A DNA stretch of 64,000 nt, from positions 29,032,906 through 29,096,905 of the forward strand of contig OX463818.1 in the NCBI GenBank assembly GCA_949825045.1. The letters run 5' to 3'. The translations under genes and the position numbers were made by a program. Below the pieces are notes generated by a model. It was not told the DNA's origin. It saw nothing but the letters and a program-made list of their open reading frames with translations, and did no database searches. Positions 42,050 to 53,000 of this stretch are shown piece after piece (position 1 is the first letter of the stretch; every line of letters starts with the position of its first letter). Source of the stretch: Argyresthia goedartella (taxonomy: Eukaryota; Arthropoda; Insecta; Lepidoptera; Argyresthiidae).

Positions 42050-43345
42050 AATTTACTGCATTAGAAGCAGAAGGGGAAAACAGGAAAATGCAGTTCATAA
42101 GTCGTATAATAATCAACCTTCTGCATCATAGCCCTCAAAAACGGACTACGTTACAGGCAGTACTACTCAAGCAACAACGCTGCTTCGAATAATCAATCAA
42201 GAAATCAGATGAAATTTCCGGTTTGCTCTCAAGATCACGGGATCGATTATTGCCCACAGTTCAGAGGAATGGATCCTGAAAACAATTACAAAGTTTAAAA
42301 TAGCTAGTAATTGTCTATATTCAAATAAAGGGAAAGATTCTTCATCAACCTGCCTTGCAATGCCTTGAATGTAATGGCTATCATAACACCATTCTACATG
42401 ACGCTTTCAAGAATCAAGCCTAAAGAAATATGCCGCTCGGGACCTAACAGTGGACTAAGAACAGTGGACTAAGAATACGCATGTTGCGCAACAGTTATGC
42501 GAGAATACACAAAAAGCGTCAGATAACAAGGTTGTGCTAGCGACAACGTTGTCAAAAGTACAAGATTGCCACGGCGTTCAACGTACTTTGCGCGCGCTCA
42601 TAGATCAAGGCTCACGAGTGTCGTTGATAAGCAATCGAGCTACACAACTTCTGAAAAGTCACAAACAGTTTTGCAAAGGCGTTATTAATGGAATTGGCAC
42701 TAACGACACAACATGTAAAAGCGCTATAAAAATATTATGCACTTCAATAAGATGGTCCTTTGAAGTAGAAACGCTAATTATGAAAATTTTGACAAGAAAC
42801 TTACCCAACAATACCATCAGCAAACCATCATGGGCGTTCCTGGAAGGAATAGTATTAGCCGATCCACAATTTTACTTGAGAAATACCATTAACATACTCT
42901 TGGGCTCTAAAGTATACGCCAACATTATCCATAGCGGAGAACGAAAACAAGATTCATCACCATTAGCCCAAGAAACAAGACTTGGATGTATGTATTAGAA
43001 GTATTCAAAGTCTGCATTTTAACGTTGTGCTGAATAATATATGTAGGTCCTCACAACAATTTTTGCAAAAAAGGACATTCAAGGACCATCAAGAAATTTA
43101 ACGGGGGAGTAAGATTGCATTAATTCCTATAAGTCTACAACAACAAGGTTGAGCGACGGGTGATATCAAGTGCGACTTCCTCTTAAGTCGACTGCCGAAT
43201 CCGACTTAGGGCAGTCGAAAAAAAACGCAATTTCAACAACTCGAACGGAAATTTTCGAAGCATAAAATTATTGCTTCGCTTTACAAAGAATTTGTGGACG
43301 AAAACCTATCGCTAGGACATATAAAGAGAGAGGTTTAACAGACGC
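42050..43345 (+). pseudogene. BEL-3: old BEL/Pao relic (gag zinc knuckles, protease, RT lead-in)
   Basis: A decayed gag end (FPVCSQDHGIDYCPQF, LECNGYHNTILH) is followed by an open stretch at 42534-42998 with the BEL protease: RALIDQGSRVSLIS, GIVLADPQFYLRNTINILLG, SKVYANII and SPLAQETRLG. Farther on, out of frame, SDGWYQVRLPLKSTAESDLG and a LSLGHI block match the segment before the RT (compare RLPFRSDRPPLG and ESLGHM in BEL-2). It is much more diverged than BEL-1 and BEL-2 and is a different family. No RT core, integrase or LTR was recognised. Confidence 0.8.
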
Positions 43346-43894
43346 AAAATTGTAACGACGTACTGTTCTTTAGATCAGAAATTGTTGTCAGCAAATCGTA
43401 AAATCACTCGTATCGGTCATTATTACAATAAATATGTAAGTTAAGCAATTGTGCAGTTCTAACAAAACAAAAAAATATATTATTTTATTCCCGCCGTTAC
43501 AAGGTTACGTTGTTGAATTTTGATCAGACGTCAAATGTTACCTATTAAATTGACCCGACTGTAATTTATTATCCCGCCTTCAGAAACCACTTCGCCACAT
43601 ACTTGTATTTTAGTAAGAAATCATCTAGCTTATACTGATTCTGACTCGTCTGAGGGTGTATAAGAATTACTTTTGTATTATTTTGTGTAAATAAATCGAT
43701 TTAGGGTAGTTTTGCATTTATTATTTAATTAAATATTTTTTATATTTTTTTATATCCTCTCAAATTGTGGGATAGTCTCGAATCCTACTAGTATCAACAA
43801 TTTACTGCTATTTGAGCAAAAATAAGTCTTTATAAATAAAAACATATTTTGTCCAGCTAGCATGTTCTAGATGAATCAGTGTGCGGCGAGATAA
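43346..43894. other. AT-rich spacer; nothing recognised
   Basis: Between the BEL-3 relic and the LINE fragment. No reading frame or repeat stood out. Confidence 0.4.
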
Positions 43895-44085
43895 ACATCG
43901 ATATAACACCCGGTTCACTGGACTCCTGCTCCCTTAACTACTTAAACCGACTGGCTTTTCTCGGCCTTCCAGCACAAGATTTACCTATAAGAGACAACAG
44001 CTGCCTCGACCACATAATGATGACATCCCGCCTCCCCTCCCAAACCCTAACACCTTGACACCTACGCCACAGATCACCGCCCCAC
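43895..44085 (+). pseudogene. LINE endonuclease fragment leading into the left inverted arm
   Basis: NIDITPGSLDSCSLNYLNRL followed by LPIRDNSCLDH is the endonuclease block before the final Ser-Asp-His (compare LPTRENSCLDHS in the LINE at 4101-5777). FVLDSNPIRDHSV, the SDH-type motif, falls at the start of the arm at 44086. So this piece and the arm are contiguous parts of one LINE. Confidence 0.7.
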
Positions 44086-44935
44086 CCTTTTTGTCCTAGA
44101 TTCAAACCCAATTCGTGATCATAGCGTATAATGTATTTTCATAGCTGTCACTATTTTTGACGGTATTAAAACATTGAATCTATTACCAATTTTATGTATA
44201 TGTCACCGTAAGGTTGTCAAAATAGTTAGTTTATAATCTAACATTTTTTTTCTCGTTAGTTTACAAACTATTTATATATTGTAAACTGTACCGTACTGCT
44301 TACGATACGACGCTTTAGTTTATAATAAAACGGTTAGATTTTGAACGGGGGCCCAATTCTGGTACACAATGACAGCTTTGATCCCTTTACTAAAAAAAAC
44401 ATTCAGACGGGAATCAATAAATTCTTTGAAGGCGGTTCGGACTGCCCCATCGGAGTTGATTTTTTTTCCCTTTCAAGAAGTTATCCAAATTTCGAAAAAA
44501 ATGGTAATATATTGGATCAAGGTCCGGAGAGTACGGTGGATGTTTACTACCTTGGCCACCACAAAATTCACAACATTGGATGAAGATTTCGAATTTTTTT
44601 ATCTCACCACAATTCTATCAATATCTAATCCTGAGACCGCTACAAACACCCTTGTCACCAACTTATTATTTTTTAAACTCAAAACACCATAATTACAACC
44701 ATCTCAAAAAATAACAGAATTAGTAAAGCCTTGATGACACCCTGGATTTCACGCTGCATGCGTTACAGAAATAGACTTCATGGCGCCCTGCCATACATAA
44801 AAACAATGTCGGCATATTCTTCATTAGAAAAACTAGCCATAACGGGAAGCTTTCGACCCAGAGCCCAAAACACATTGAAGAAACTCCAAGACATGAAGAA
44901 ACAATGTTTGAAATTAGCCCAGTGAAATAAAATAT
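44086..44935 (+). repeat. Left arm of an inverted duplication (partner 46035-46872)
   Basis: About 850 bases repeated in inverse orientation at 46035-46872. Both arms contain an 80-codon open stretch (NGGPI-VHNDSFDPFTKKN onwards) with five differences, and outside it many shared blocks such as cgttatggctagtttttct. The content is LINE-derived: an SDH-like end of endonuclease at the outer end and MTPWISRCMRYRNRLHG, the EN-RT linker motif, near the inner end. Confidence 0.85.
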
Positions 44936-45497
44936 TCCTTTTATTATTCTAATATTTATCATTTTTATTTTATTTTAATCAATTCCCAAAATATACTATG
45001 ACATTTTATAATATGAATTTGCCCTATAAAGTTATTGATCACATTATATACAATGTGTCCGGCAGATCTATGCAAAGACTTAAACCGAAGTTACTACAGA
45101 ATGAACCATTTGTGCCAAACATACATATGGCGAAGTCTTACCGTTAAATTTCCAGATTTTCATAGTTAAGAGATTATCATTGCAAAACTTAACAATAAAA
45201 TTGGATTATTTTACAATTGATTCTAATAAATCATTTAATAATCATTCTAATGAATCTTGATTTGTGCATCTGCTGCATCAGACTTGGTTTTTACAGACCA
45301 TTGCAGAGCACGGCAAATTTTAATCAACAATAAAATAAGTATTTTTGGACCTAATTTAACAAAAACAAGTGAAAGATTTTTATTTGCAAATCTTTATAAA
45401 AAAAACTTAGTTAATAATCGTTCATTAAAGGTATTATTGACGTTGATACCTCACACATTCTTGAAGTTAGTCACAATTTATTTATAATACTGTTTTT

Positions 45498-45532
45498 CTC
45501 CCTTAAACTGGTTACTAACCAGTTTAAGGGAG
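45498..45532. repeat. Perfect palindrome, 17-bp arms, 1-base centre
   Basis: ctcccttaaactggtta, a single c, then its exact reverse complement. Part of the arm (taaccagtt) recurs at 45552. Confidence 0.9.
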
Positions 45533-45612
45533 TCACTACTAAGTCACTACTAACCAGTTGGAGGGAGAAAAATAAACTTTTTAGACAGCCTTTTTAATTA
45601 ATTAAATGTATG

Positions 45613-45960
45613 CTATTCATGCTCGAAATGAGATCCTTGGTTCCTCACACAGACACGAGCCCATCTTCGGACTTCTGTGATCGTGATTTTGAGCATCATT
45701 TCATCTTTCATGGTGTCGAAAGACATTCTTATTTTTGAAATCAACTCTTCTTTTGTGTTTATGACTATGTTGGAATAGACTAGTTCTTTGGTTCATCCCC
45801 ACACAAAATAGTCTATTGGGGTCAGGTCTTGTGAACGAGCAGGCCTTGGAATAGGTCCGTCTTTTCTGATCCAGCAAAAGGGTAAACAGTCGTCAAGATA
45901 GCTTATGACCGCCTTATGCATCTCCTATGCACTAAACAGCCTACGAATTGGAAATGAATT
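45613..45960 (-). pseudogene. Tc1/mariner-superfamily transposase relic, C-terminal part
   Basis: Minus-strand reading: YLDDCLPFCWIRKDGPIP, RPARSQDLTPIDYFVWG, then a TGA, then TKELVYSN, NTKEELISKIRMSF and HFEHE stop at 45613. This is the conserved end of a DDE transposase of the IS630-Tc1-mariner type (consensus SPDLTPLDFFLWG ... VY ... EEL). The D of SPDL corresponds to a catalytic-region residue. The N-terminal two thirds are missing. Confidence 0.65.
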
Positions 45961-46034
45961 GGATTGAACTAAATCAAACCTATTTATTTTATTATTATTT
46001 TTCGCGATCTTCTTTTGTTGTTTAAATGTCAATT

Positions 46035-46872
46035 GCTATTTCACTGAGCTAATTTAAAACATTATTTATTCACGTCTTAGAGTTTTTTCAATGTTTTCTG
46101 GGCTCTGGGTCGAAAGCTTCCCGTTATGGCTAGTTTTTCTAATGAAAAATATGCCGACATTGTTTTGTATGTATAGCAGGGCGCCATGTAGTCTATTTCT
46201 GTTACGCATGCAGCGTGAAATCTCGGGTGTAATCAAGGCTTTACTAATTCTGTTATTTTTTTAGATGGTTCTAATTATGGTGTTTTGAGTTTAAAAAAAT
46301 AATAAGTTGGTGACAAGGGTGTTTGTAGCGGTCTCAGGATTAGATATTGATAGAATTGTGGTGAGATAAAAACTTTCGAAATCTTCATCCAATGTTGTGT
46401 ATTTTGTGGTGGCCGAGGTCGTAACTATCCACCGTACTCTCTGGACCTTGATCAAACAGATTACCATTTTTTTCGAAATTTGGATAACTTCTTGAAAGGG
46501 AAAAAAAATCAACTCCGATGGGGCAGTCCGAACCGCCTTCAAAGAATTTATTGATTCCCGTCTGAATGTTTTTTTTAGTAAAGGGATCAAAGCTGTCATT
46601 GTGTACCGGAATTGGGCCCCCATTCAAAATCTAACGGTTTTATTATAAACTAAAGCGTCGTATCGTAAGCAGTACGGTACAGTTTACAATATATAAATAG
46701 TTTGTAAACTAACGAGAGAAAAAAATGTTAGATTATAAACTAACTATTTTGACAACCTTACGGTGACATATACATAAAATTGGTAATAGATTTAATACCG
46801 TCCAAAATAGTGACAGCTATGAAAATACGTTATACGCTCTGATCAAGAATTGGGTTTTAATCTAGGACAACC
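46035..46872 (-). repeat. Right arm of the inverted duplication
   Basis: See 44086-44935. The outer flank (46873 onwards) does not match the flank of the left arm, so the duplication ends at the arms. Confidence 0.85.
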
Positions 46873-47599
46873 ACCTTCCAACACATCGACCCGTTCAATA
46901 ACTCCAAGGCCTCCTTCAGAAACTGCATTCTCAAACACTTTACACAACCGGAACAATAAACTAAGCAACATATCGCTCATTTGCGACAAGAACGTGTTAA
47001 CGCAAATATGTATCGTTATGGAATAATGATACAATAGAATCAGGCGCATCGCGCTCTACTTGCTGCGAAAACGCGATATTTCTAGCGCCGAAAATGACTG
47101 AGTTATGAGGGAAAAGGTCGGCGACTATCGGTTTAGCGCCATCTCTTTCCGCCCCTAAGTTTAATGCAAGATCGGTTCACGTCAGTTGTCGCCGCTCGCT
47201 TGAGGAGGAAAGTGCTGCCCGATTGCGGCAAAAACGTAACAGCTCATGGTGTCACGGTTTTGATGAAAAGGTAAATACAGATTTTTGTTTTTTTAGTGAT
47301 TTATTTTTGCAGCTATAACGGGACATTTGTATGTGGGTCATTATTGTAGTAAAAATAGTAATCGCATGCTATGGTTTACATAGGATTGTACCGTTGTTGC
47401 TGAAATAAACAATGTTTTTTGTTGGTTAATTTAAATGTTCCGTTACAGTTGATAATAAAAGTACAAAATTTTTGGTCTTAATGTTGGTTATCTCAAGTTA
47501 ACACATTCTTGTTAAAAATTATAAATTTTTACAACGAATAGCTTACAATGTTGCATTATAAATGATAAAAACATTGTCTAATTACAATTTATTTTTCAG
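46873..47599 (+). other. Intergenic and possible 5' UTR exon of the candidate gene
   Basis: 47090-47270 is less AT-rich and ends in gatgaaaag followed by gtaaat, a good 5' splice site at 47271. It could be a non-coding first exon spliced to the ATG exon at 47600. No TATA box was identified. Confidence 0.35.
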
Positions 47600-47657
47600 A
47601 TGGAATCACGGTCTAGGAAGATTGTAAATCTTGTCCGAGGAATTAATGAACATTCAC
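47600..47657 (+). CDS. Candidate gene, coding exon 1
   Basis: tttttcag acceptor at 47591-47599 is followed directly by an ATG: MESRSRKIVNLVRGINEHS and one extra base. The donor is gttagt at 47658. The 58 bases leave phase 1, which the next exon completes as a proline codon. I do not know the function. A similar short start (M-x-SRSRKIV-type) is, from memory, found in an insect multi-copy family with a later W-K-x-N ... L-R-N-x-G motif, which this locus also has near 56570-56620. Confidence 0.5.
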
Positions 47658-47731
47658 GTTAGTTAGAAAAATGAAAAGATAATACTGATTCTCGAAATAT
47701 AAATGAACTAAACAACCAATTTATTTTTTAG

Positions 47732-47839
47732 CATGTGAATCAGCACCGGAAGAACAACAACTGCAATGTAACCGGCCAGCTCGTTGTAGTTCTTTGAGCA
47801 GCAGCACTTCTTCATCATCAATACCATCAATTATTGAAG
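47732..47839 (+). CDS. Candidate gene, coding exon 2
   Basis: Acceptor ttttttag at 47724-47731, donor gtatgt at 47840. The 108 bases read CESAPEEQQLQCNRPARC and then a serine-rich stretch, ending in SIIE plus one base. The phase agrees with both neighbours. The following intron (47840-55959) is 8120 bases, of which 7765 are the provirus with its duplication, leaving a 355-base ancestral intron. Confidence 0.55.
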
Positions 47840-47995
47840 GTATGTTCACTTATAATAACAATATAGCAGTATTTTTATTCACAGTGCACACAAATAAGTA
47901 TCATTTAATATATCACGAAGTATAGTATATTTTTTCAAAGAGTATGTTTTTGGGAATCACTATGAGCAACAATATTATTTTTTACTAGGAATGCA

Positions 47996-48324
47996 TGTTA
48001 CATACGTACTTTCCACGGATACTGCCGACCATGACGATGACCTGATATTCGTGCCTCGTGTAAGCCAAGACGGCTGACAGTGCATTTAACGTGTGATACC
48101 GCCGACCATGACGATGACCTGATATTCGTGCCTCGTGTAAGCCAAGACGGCTGACGGTGCATTTAACGTCACGTAGCTACTTTTTAGAATTTAGGTTTTT
48201 CCATTGTATAGAGTCACTTTATATCTTACATCGATTGAAGTCGCAACTCTGTAGAATTAATTAATAAAATAAGTCAAAAGCATTTTGATTTTTTTTGGAT
48301 CCTTCGTTGCGACCAAACGTAATT
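47996..48324 (+). repeat. 5' LTR with 77-bp duplication in U3
   Basis: TGTTAC ... GTAATT. A 77-base segment is duplicated in tandem (starting 48018 and 48095, from gatac-gccgaccatgacg to gcatttaacgt), probably enhancer-like. AATAAA near the 3' part is a candidate poly(A) signal. Confidence 0.93.
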
Positions 48325-48341
48325 GGCGCAGCCGGTAGGAT
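48324..48341 (+). promoter_or_regulatory. Primer-binding site
   Basis: tggcgcagccggtaggat follows the LTR with one shared base. It closely resembles the serine-tRNA-type site of the 17.6/297/TED group (from memory). A good splice donor (gtgagta, 48494-48500) lies downstream and may serve env mRNA. Confidence 0.75.
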
Positions 48342-48727
48342 AGCTGAGTCAGTGCTTCCTGGTTCCTGCCAATCTGATTCCTGTGGCCCGGGAAACGTCG
48401 TCAGCTATCCCGAAACCTACAAATAAATCACGTCGGTCAGCCAGCGGAGGAGTATCCAGACATTGATACGCCCAGAGATACCAAGATGCTAATGTGAGTA
48501 CACTTGATTCTTTCTTGTGATTGCTCATCCCCTATTTTAATCCTATTTTTAGCCCTGTATAATATAAATTTCCCAAAATTTTCCACCCACGCGTCCAACG
48601 ACGACAATCGGCGACTTACTACCCCAGTAGTGTAGTAGGGAACCGTAGAGTAGCCCAAGATTTTCTTAGACGAATAGACGAAGCGGAGGAAGACGAACAA
48701 GTACAAAGTCATAGATCACGTAGAAGA

Positions 48728-50017
48728 ATGGAAAACACAGGCGTAGATACCATTTACAAGGCCTTAAGGCCCCTTCCCGAATTTGACGGCAACCCCAATG
48801 TACTAACTAGGTTCATACAGTTATGCGACCAGCTAGTTAGTGTATATGTGAAACCAGGCCCTGATAATGAGTTAGCGAATTTATGTCTGCTGAATGGTAT
48901 TTTAAATAAAATCACCGGTGCCGCAGCACGAACGATCAATTCCAACGGCATTCCAAATAGTTGGATAGGTATTAAAAGTGCCCTTATCAATAATTTTGCC
49001 GATCAACGAGACGAGACCGCACTTTACAATGACATGTCCCTCCTATCACAAGGCCAAGGTACCCCACAAGATCTCTATGAGCGATGCCAAAGTATTTTTA
49101 GTACCATAATGACCTATGTTACATTGCATGAGAGTGTCGCCACAACGGTCGAAGCGAAACGAGAGTTATATAAAAAACTTGCATTGCAATCTTTCATCAG
49201 AGGACTGAAAGAGCCGCTAGGTTCCCGTATTCGGTGTATGAGACCCGAAACTATCGAAAAGGCTTTAGAATATGTACAGGAGGAAGTGAACGTCATGTAC
49301 CTTCAAAATCGAAATGAGTCCCTATCTGATCGAAAACACCCCCATTATCAGCCCATTATAAAAATGAGCCCTATCCATAGTGCCCCTTCTGTGCCACCTA
49401 TGCCGATGGCACAACGTCACAACTTCGCTAACCCGTTGCCCAATTGGCAACAGCGCCCTGGTACCGTGCCCTTATGGAAACCGAATAATAATTATTCTCA
49501 TCCCCAATTCAGTGCACCCCAACGCATGGCTAATATGCCCACGCGCACGCAACAAATGTTCCGAGCGCCACCACCGAATTATAACCCTCACAGTAATGTC
49601 TTCCGTATGCAACCGCGGAACCCTAATCATTTTGGTGCAAACCATAATACCGCACCAAAACCTATGAGTGGAGTTGTCCCTTATGTACCTAAACCATTGC
49701 CACCCTCCGGTCATGATTGGACCCGACATGGCAATCCACCTCCGAATAATTATTTTAAATCGCGAGAGACTAACTTCAATGAGTGCTATGGCTATGATGA
49801 CTATGAATATGGCCCCACGTATGACGTAGATTATTTCCCGGAACAGAGCAACGACTACTATGAGTACAATCCTTATCTCTCAGGCGAGCCCGAGTCAAGT
49901 TACTCTTATCAACCTGTCCCCGAGGTGAACTCCAATACCGATGATATGTTTCCACAGCCTTCATCCTCCATACCTGAGGATTTTCCCAAATCATCCAAGT
50001 CAGACAGACTAAAATAG
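48728..50017 (+). CDS. gag: Errantivirus gag
   Basis: 429 codons from the ATG at 48728 to TAG at 50015. The N-terminal half is helical capsid-like (LPEFDGNPNVLTRFI, QGTPQDLYERCQSIF, LALQSFIRGLKEPLGSRIRC). The C-terminal third is rich in P, N, Q and Y, with no CCHC knuckle, as is usual for this group. pol follows in the -1 frame, overlapping from 49978 to 50017. No canonical slippery heptamer was obvious there. The ORF is intact. Confidence 0.88.
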   Translation: MENTGVDTIYKALRPLPEFDGNPNVLTRFIQLCDQLVSVYVKPGPDNELANLCLLNGILNKITGAAARTINSNGIPNSWIGIKSALINNFADQRDETALYNDMSLLSQGQGTPQDLYERCQSIFSTIMTYVTLHESVATTVEAKRELYKKLALQSFIRGLKEPLGSRIRCMRPETIEKALEYVQEEVNVMYLQNRNESLSDRKHPHYQPIIKMSPIHSAPSVPPMPMAQRHNFANPLPNWQQRPGTVPLWKPNNNYSHPQFSAPQRMANMPTRTQQMFRAPPPNYNPHSNVFRMQPRNPNHFGANHNTAPKPMSGVVPYVPKPLPPSGHDWTRHGNPPPNNYFKSRETNFNECYGYDDYEYGPTYDVDYFPEQSNDYYEYNPYLSGEPESSYSYQPVPEVNSNTDDMFPQPSSSIPEDFPKSSKSDRLK

Positions 50018-53000
50018 AAATTAATTTACAGACCCAACGGCAACTACCGTTTATTCAGATCGCGAACCCCCCACTTAAATTATTAATAGACACTGGTGCC
50101 AATCAGTCGTTTATAAGTCCTGAAACTATTGAAAAATATTTTCAGCACATTCCACTGAACTATGATCCATTCGAAGTAACTAATGTGCATGCTACTAGCT
50201 GCAATGACTATTCTATAACCCTGCCAAGTTTCCCCGAATTCAATGACAGAAATGATATCACGTTCTTCGTATATAAATTTCATGATTATTTCGACGGTCT
50301 TATAGGATCAGATTTACTGACCAGTTGGGAATGTAACATAAATTATAAAGACAAATTTCTTGAAACACAAAGTACTAAAATTCCCATTATCATGTACGAC
50401 TCATGCAACGTGAACCTCTACGAAGATATCATTCCAGCGCATTCATCAAAATTGGTGCGAATACCGGTCAACATGCATGACGGTGATGCAATTATTTCAC
50501 AGCAAGTAATATCTAATTGCATTGTAGGTGATTGCTTGACATCAGTTATAAATCGTCGTGGTATTTTAGAAGTAACTAACCCGAGTCCAAATGACGTCAT
50601 CTTTTCTATGTATCAACCCGTTCACGGTGAAATTTATAACAACGAATGCGAACGGTCCCAGCAATTATCGCCGCGATCGAAAGAAGTACTTTCTCGCTTA
50701 CGGACGAGTCATTTGAACGCGGAAGAACGCGCTAACTTAGAATCACTTTGTTCTCAGTACGCCGATATATTTTATATCGAAGGCGAACCGCTAACGTTCA
50801 CAAATAAGATCAAGCACTGCATTAGAACTACAGATGAGGTCCCAGTTTACACAAAAAGCTATCGATATCCGTTTGTTCATAAGCAGGAAGTTAGTGACCA
50901 GATTGGAAAAATGTTAGAACAAGGAATAATTCGTCCTTCGGACTCCGCATGGAGCTCGCCAATCTGGGTCGTTCCCAAAAAGACAGATGCGTCTGGCAAA
51001 ACGAAATGGCGCATTGTTGTAGACTTCCGGAAAGTGAACGAGAAGACCATAGACGATAAATACCCCATACCTAACATAGTATCAAGTATCAAGTATATTT
51101 ATTGCATTCCACAGTTATAAAGTTATATTATAAAGTTACAACATTATGGACCTTGTTCAGGCACAGCGGACGACATTATAGTATTATAATATACCTAACA
51201 TAACGGATGTCCTTGATAAATTAGGCAATTGTCAATACTTCACCACCCTAGATCTCGCCAGCGGATTTTATCAGGTGGAGATGCAGGACGAGGATATCCC
51301 AAAAACAGCTTTCAACGTGGAGCATGGGCACTTTGAATTTTTGAGGATGCCCATGGGTCTCAAAAATAGTCCTTCTACCTTCCAGCGAGTGATGGATAAT
51401 GTCCTCAGAGGCCTCCAAAACGTCATCTGCCTGGTTTATCTTGATGATATAATAGTTTTCAGCACATCCCTTCAGGAGCATATTGTTAACTTAGATAAGG
51501 TTTTTCAGCGATTGCGTGAATCGAATTTTAAGGTTCAAATGGATAAATCGGAGTTCTTGAAACTTGAAACAGCTTATTTAGGTCATGTGATAACTCGAAA
51601 TGGCATCAAACCTAATCCTGAAAAACTAGCAGCTATTGAGAAGTACCCCATTCCTAAAACTCCTACTGAAATTAAGCGATTCCTTGGACTTCTCGGTTAT
51701 TACAGAAAGTTTATTCCAGACTTTGCCAAGATAACCAAACCTCTCACGCAATGTCTGAAAAAAGGTTCAAAAATCAGATTAGATGAAAATTATATATCCT
51801 GTTTCGAAAAATGTAAAACACTTCTGATCAATGATCCGATTCTACAGTATCCGGACTTCTCGAAAGATTTCATCTTAACAACTGACGCGTCTAATCTAGC
51901 CATTGGTGCTATTCTCTCCCAAGGTCCCCTAGGTTCAGATAAACCTATCTCTTACGCATCTAGAACACTGAACGGTAGTGAGATAAATTACAGTACCATC
52001 GAAAAAGAACTCCTAGCCATCGTATGGGCAACAAAGTACTTTCGTCCCTATTTATTCGGCCGCAAGTTCCAAATTGTAACTGACCATAAACCTCTTCAAT
52101 GGGTTATGACGCTAAAAGAGCCAAATTCACGTTTAACCCGATGGAAAATGAAATTAAGTGACTATAACTTTACCGTTGTGTATAAGCAAGGTAAAGCTAA
52201 TACGAATGCAGATGCATTATCCCGAATAGAAATCAATAATGAGGAAATAAGTTCAGTTGTAGCTAACCCATCAGAGAAACCACCTTCAATTTCTGGGTCA
52301 ACTACAGCAACAGCTCACACCAGCCAGGAAAACCCCATTCTAGAAGTCCCAATAACCGACGAACCCCTCAATAAGTTCAATAGACAGATTTGTTTCAAAT
52401 TAGTTGGTGATATTAAAGGTCGTACTACAGTAACTAAGCCTTTCGACACACATACTCGAACCACTATCCAAATTTCAGAATCTATTCTTGAGGAAGATGT
52501 GGTTAATGCTATTAAGGAATTCGTTAACCCTAAAGTTAAAACCGGTCTTATTATACATCCACCCTTGGCTATGTATTCGATCATCCCCATCATACAGGAA
52601 AAATTCAAAAGTTCAGCAATGACTATGGTCTTAACTAAAGTCGAACATGAAAATGTAAAGGAATATTTACGTCAACAGGAAATCATTCAGAGATACCATG
52701 AAGGTAAAACTAACCATCGTGGCATTTCTGAATGTTACTTAGCTCTGTCTAATAAGTTTTACTGGCCAAAAATGAAAGAACACATAACCAAGTATATTAA
52801 TGAATGTTCTATCTGTGGTCAAGCTAAATATGACCGCAGTCCTATCAAGCAACGTTTTCACATTGTTCCACCCCCTTCTAAACCATTCGAGATCGTTCAT
52901 CTAGACCTCTTCACTGCTCAAAATGAGAAATACCTTACCATAGTTGATGCTTTCTCGAAATATGCTCAAGCATATCATCTCAGAGACGGTACCGCAGTTA

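Larger units (their letters stand above)
44936..46034. other. Spacer between the inverted arms
   Basis: About 1.1 kb, AT-rich. It holds a 17-bp perfect palindrome (45498-45532) and a Tc1/mariner-type transposase relic (45613-45960). Nothing else was recognised. Confidence 0.5.

Noticed and set aside
44341..44583. 80-residue frame conserved between two inverted copies
   Set aside because: The conservation follows from a recent inverted duplication of a dead LINE, not from selection on a small protein; neighbouring LINE motifs are in other frames.
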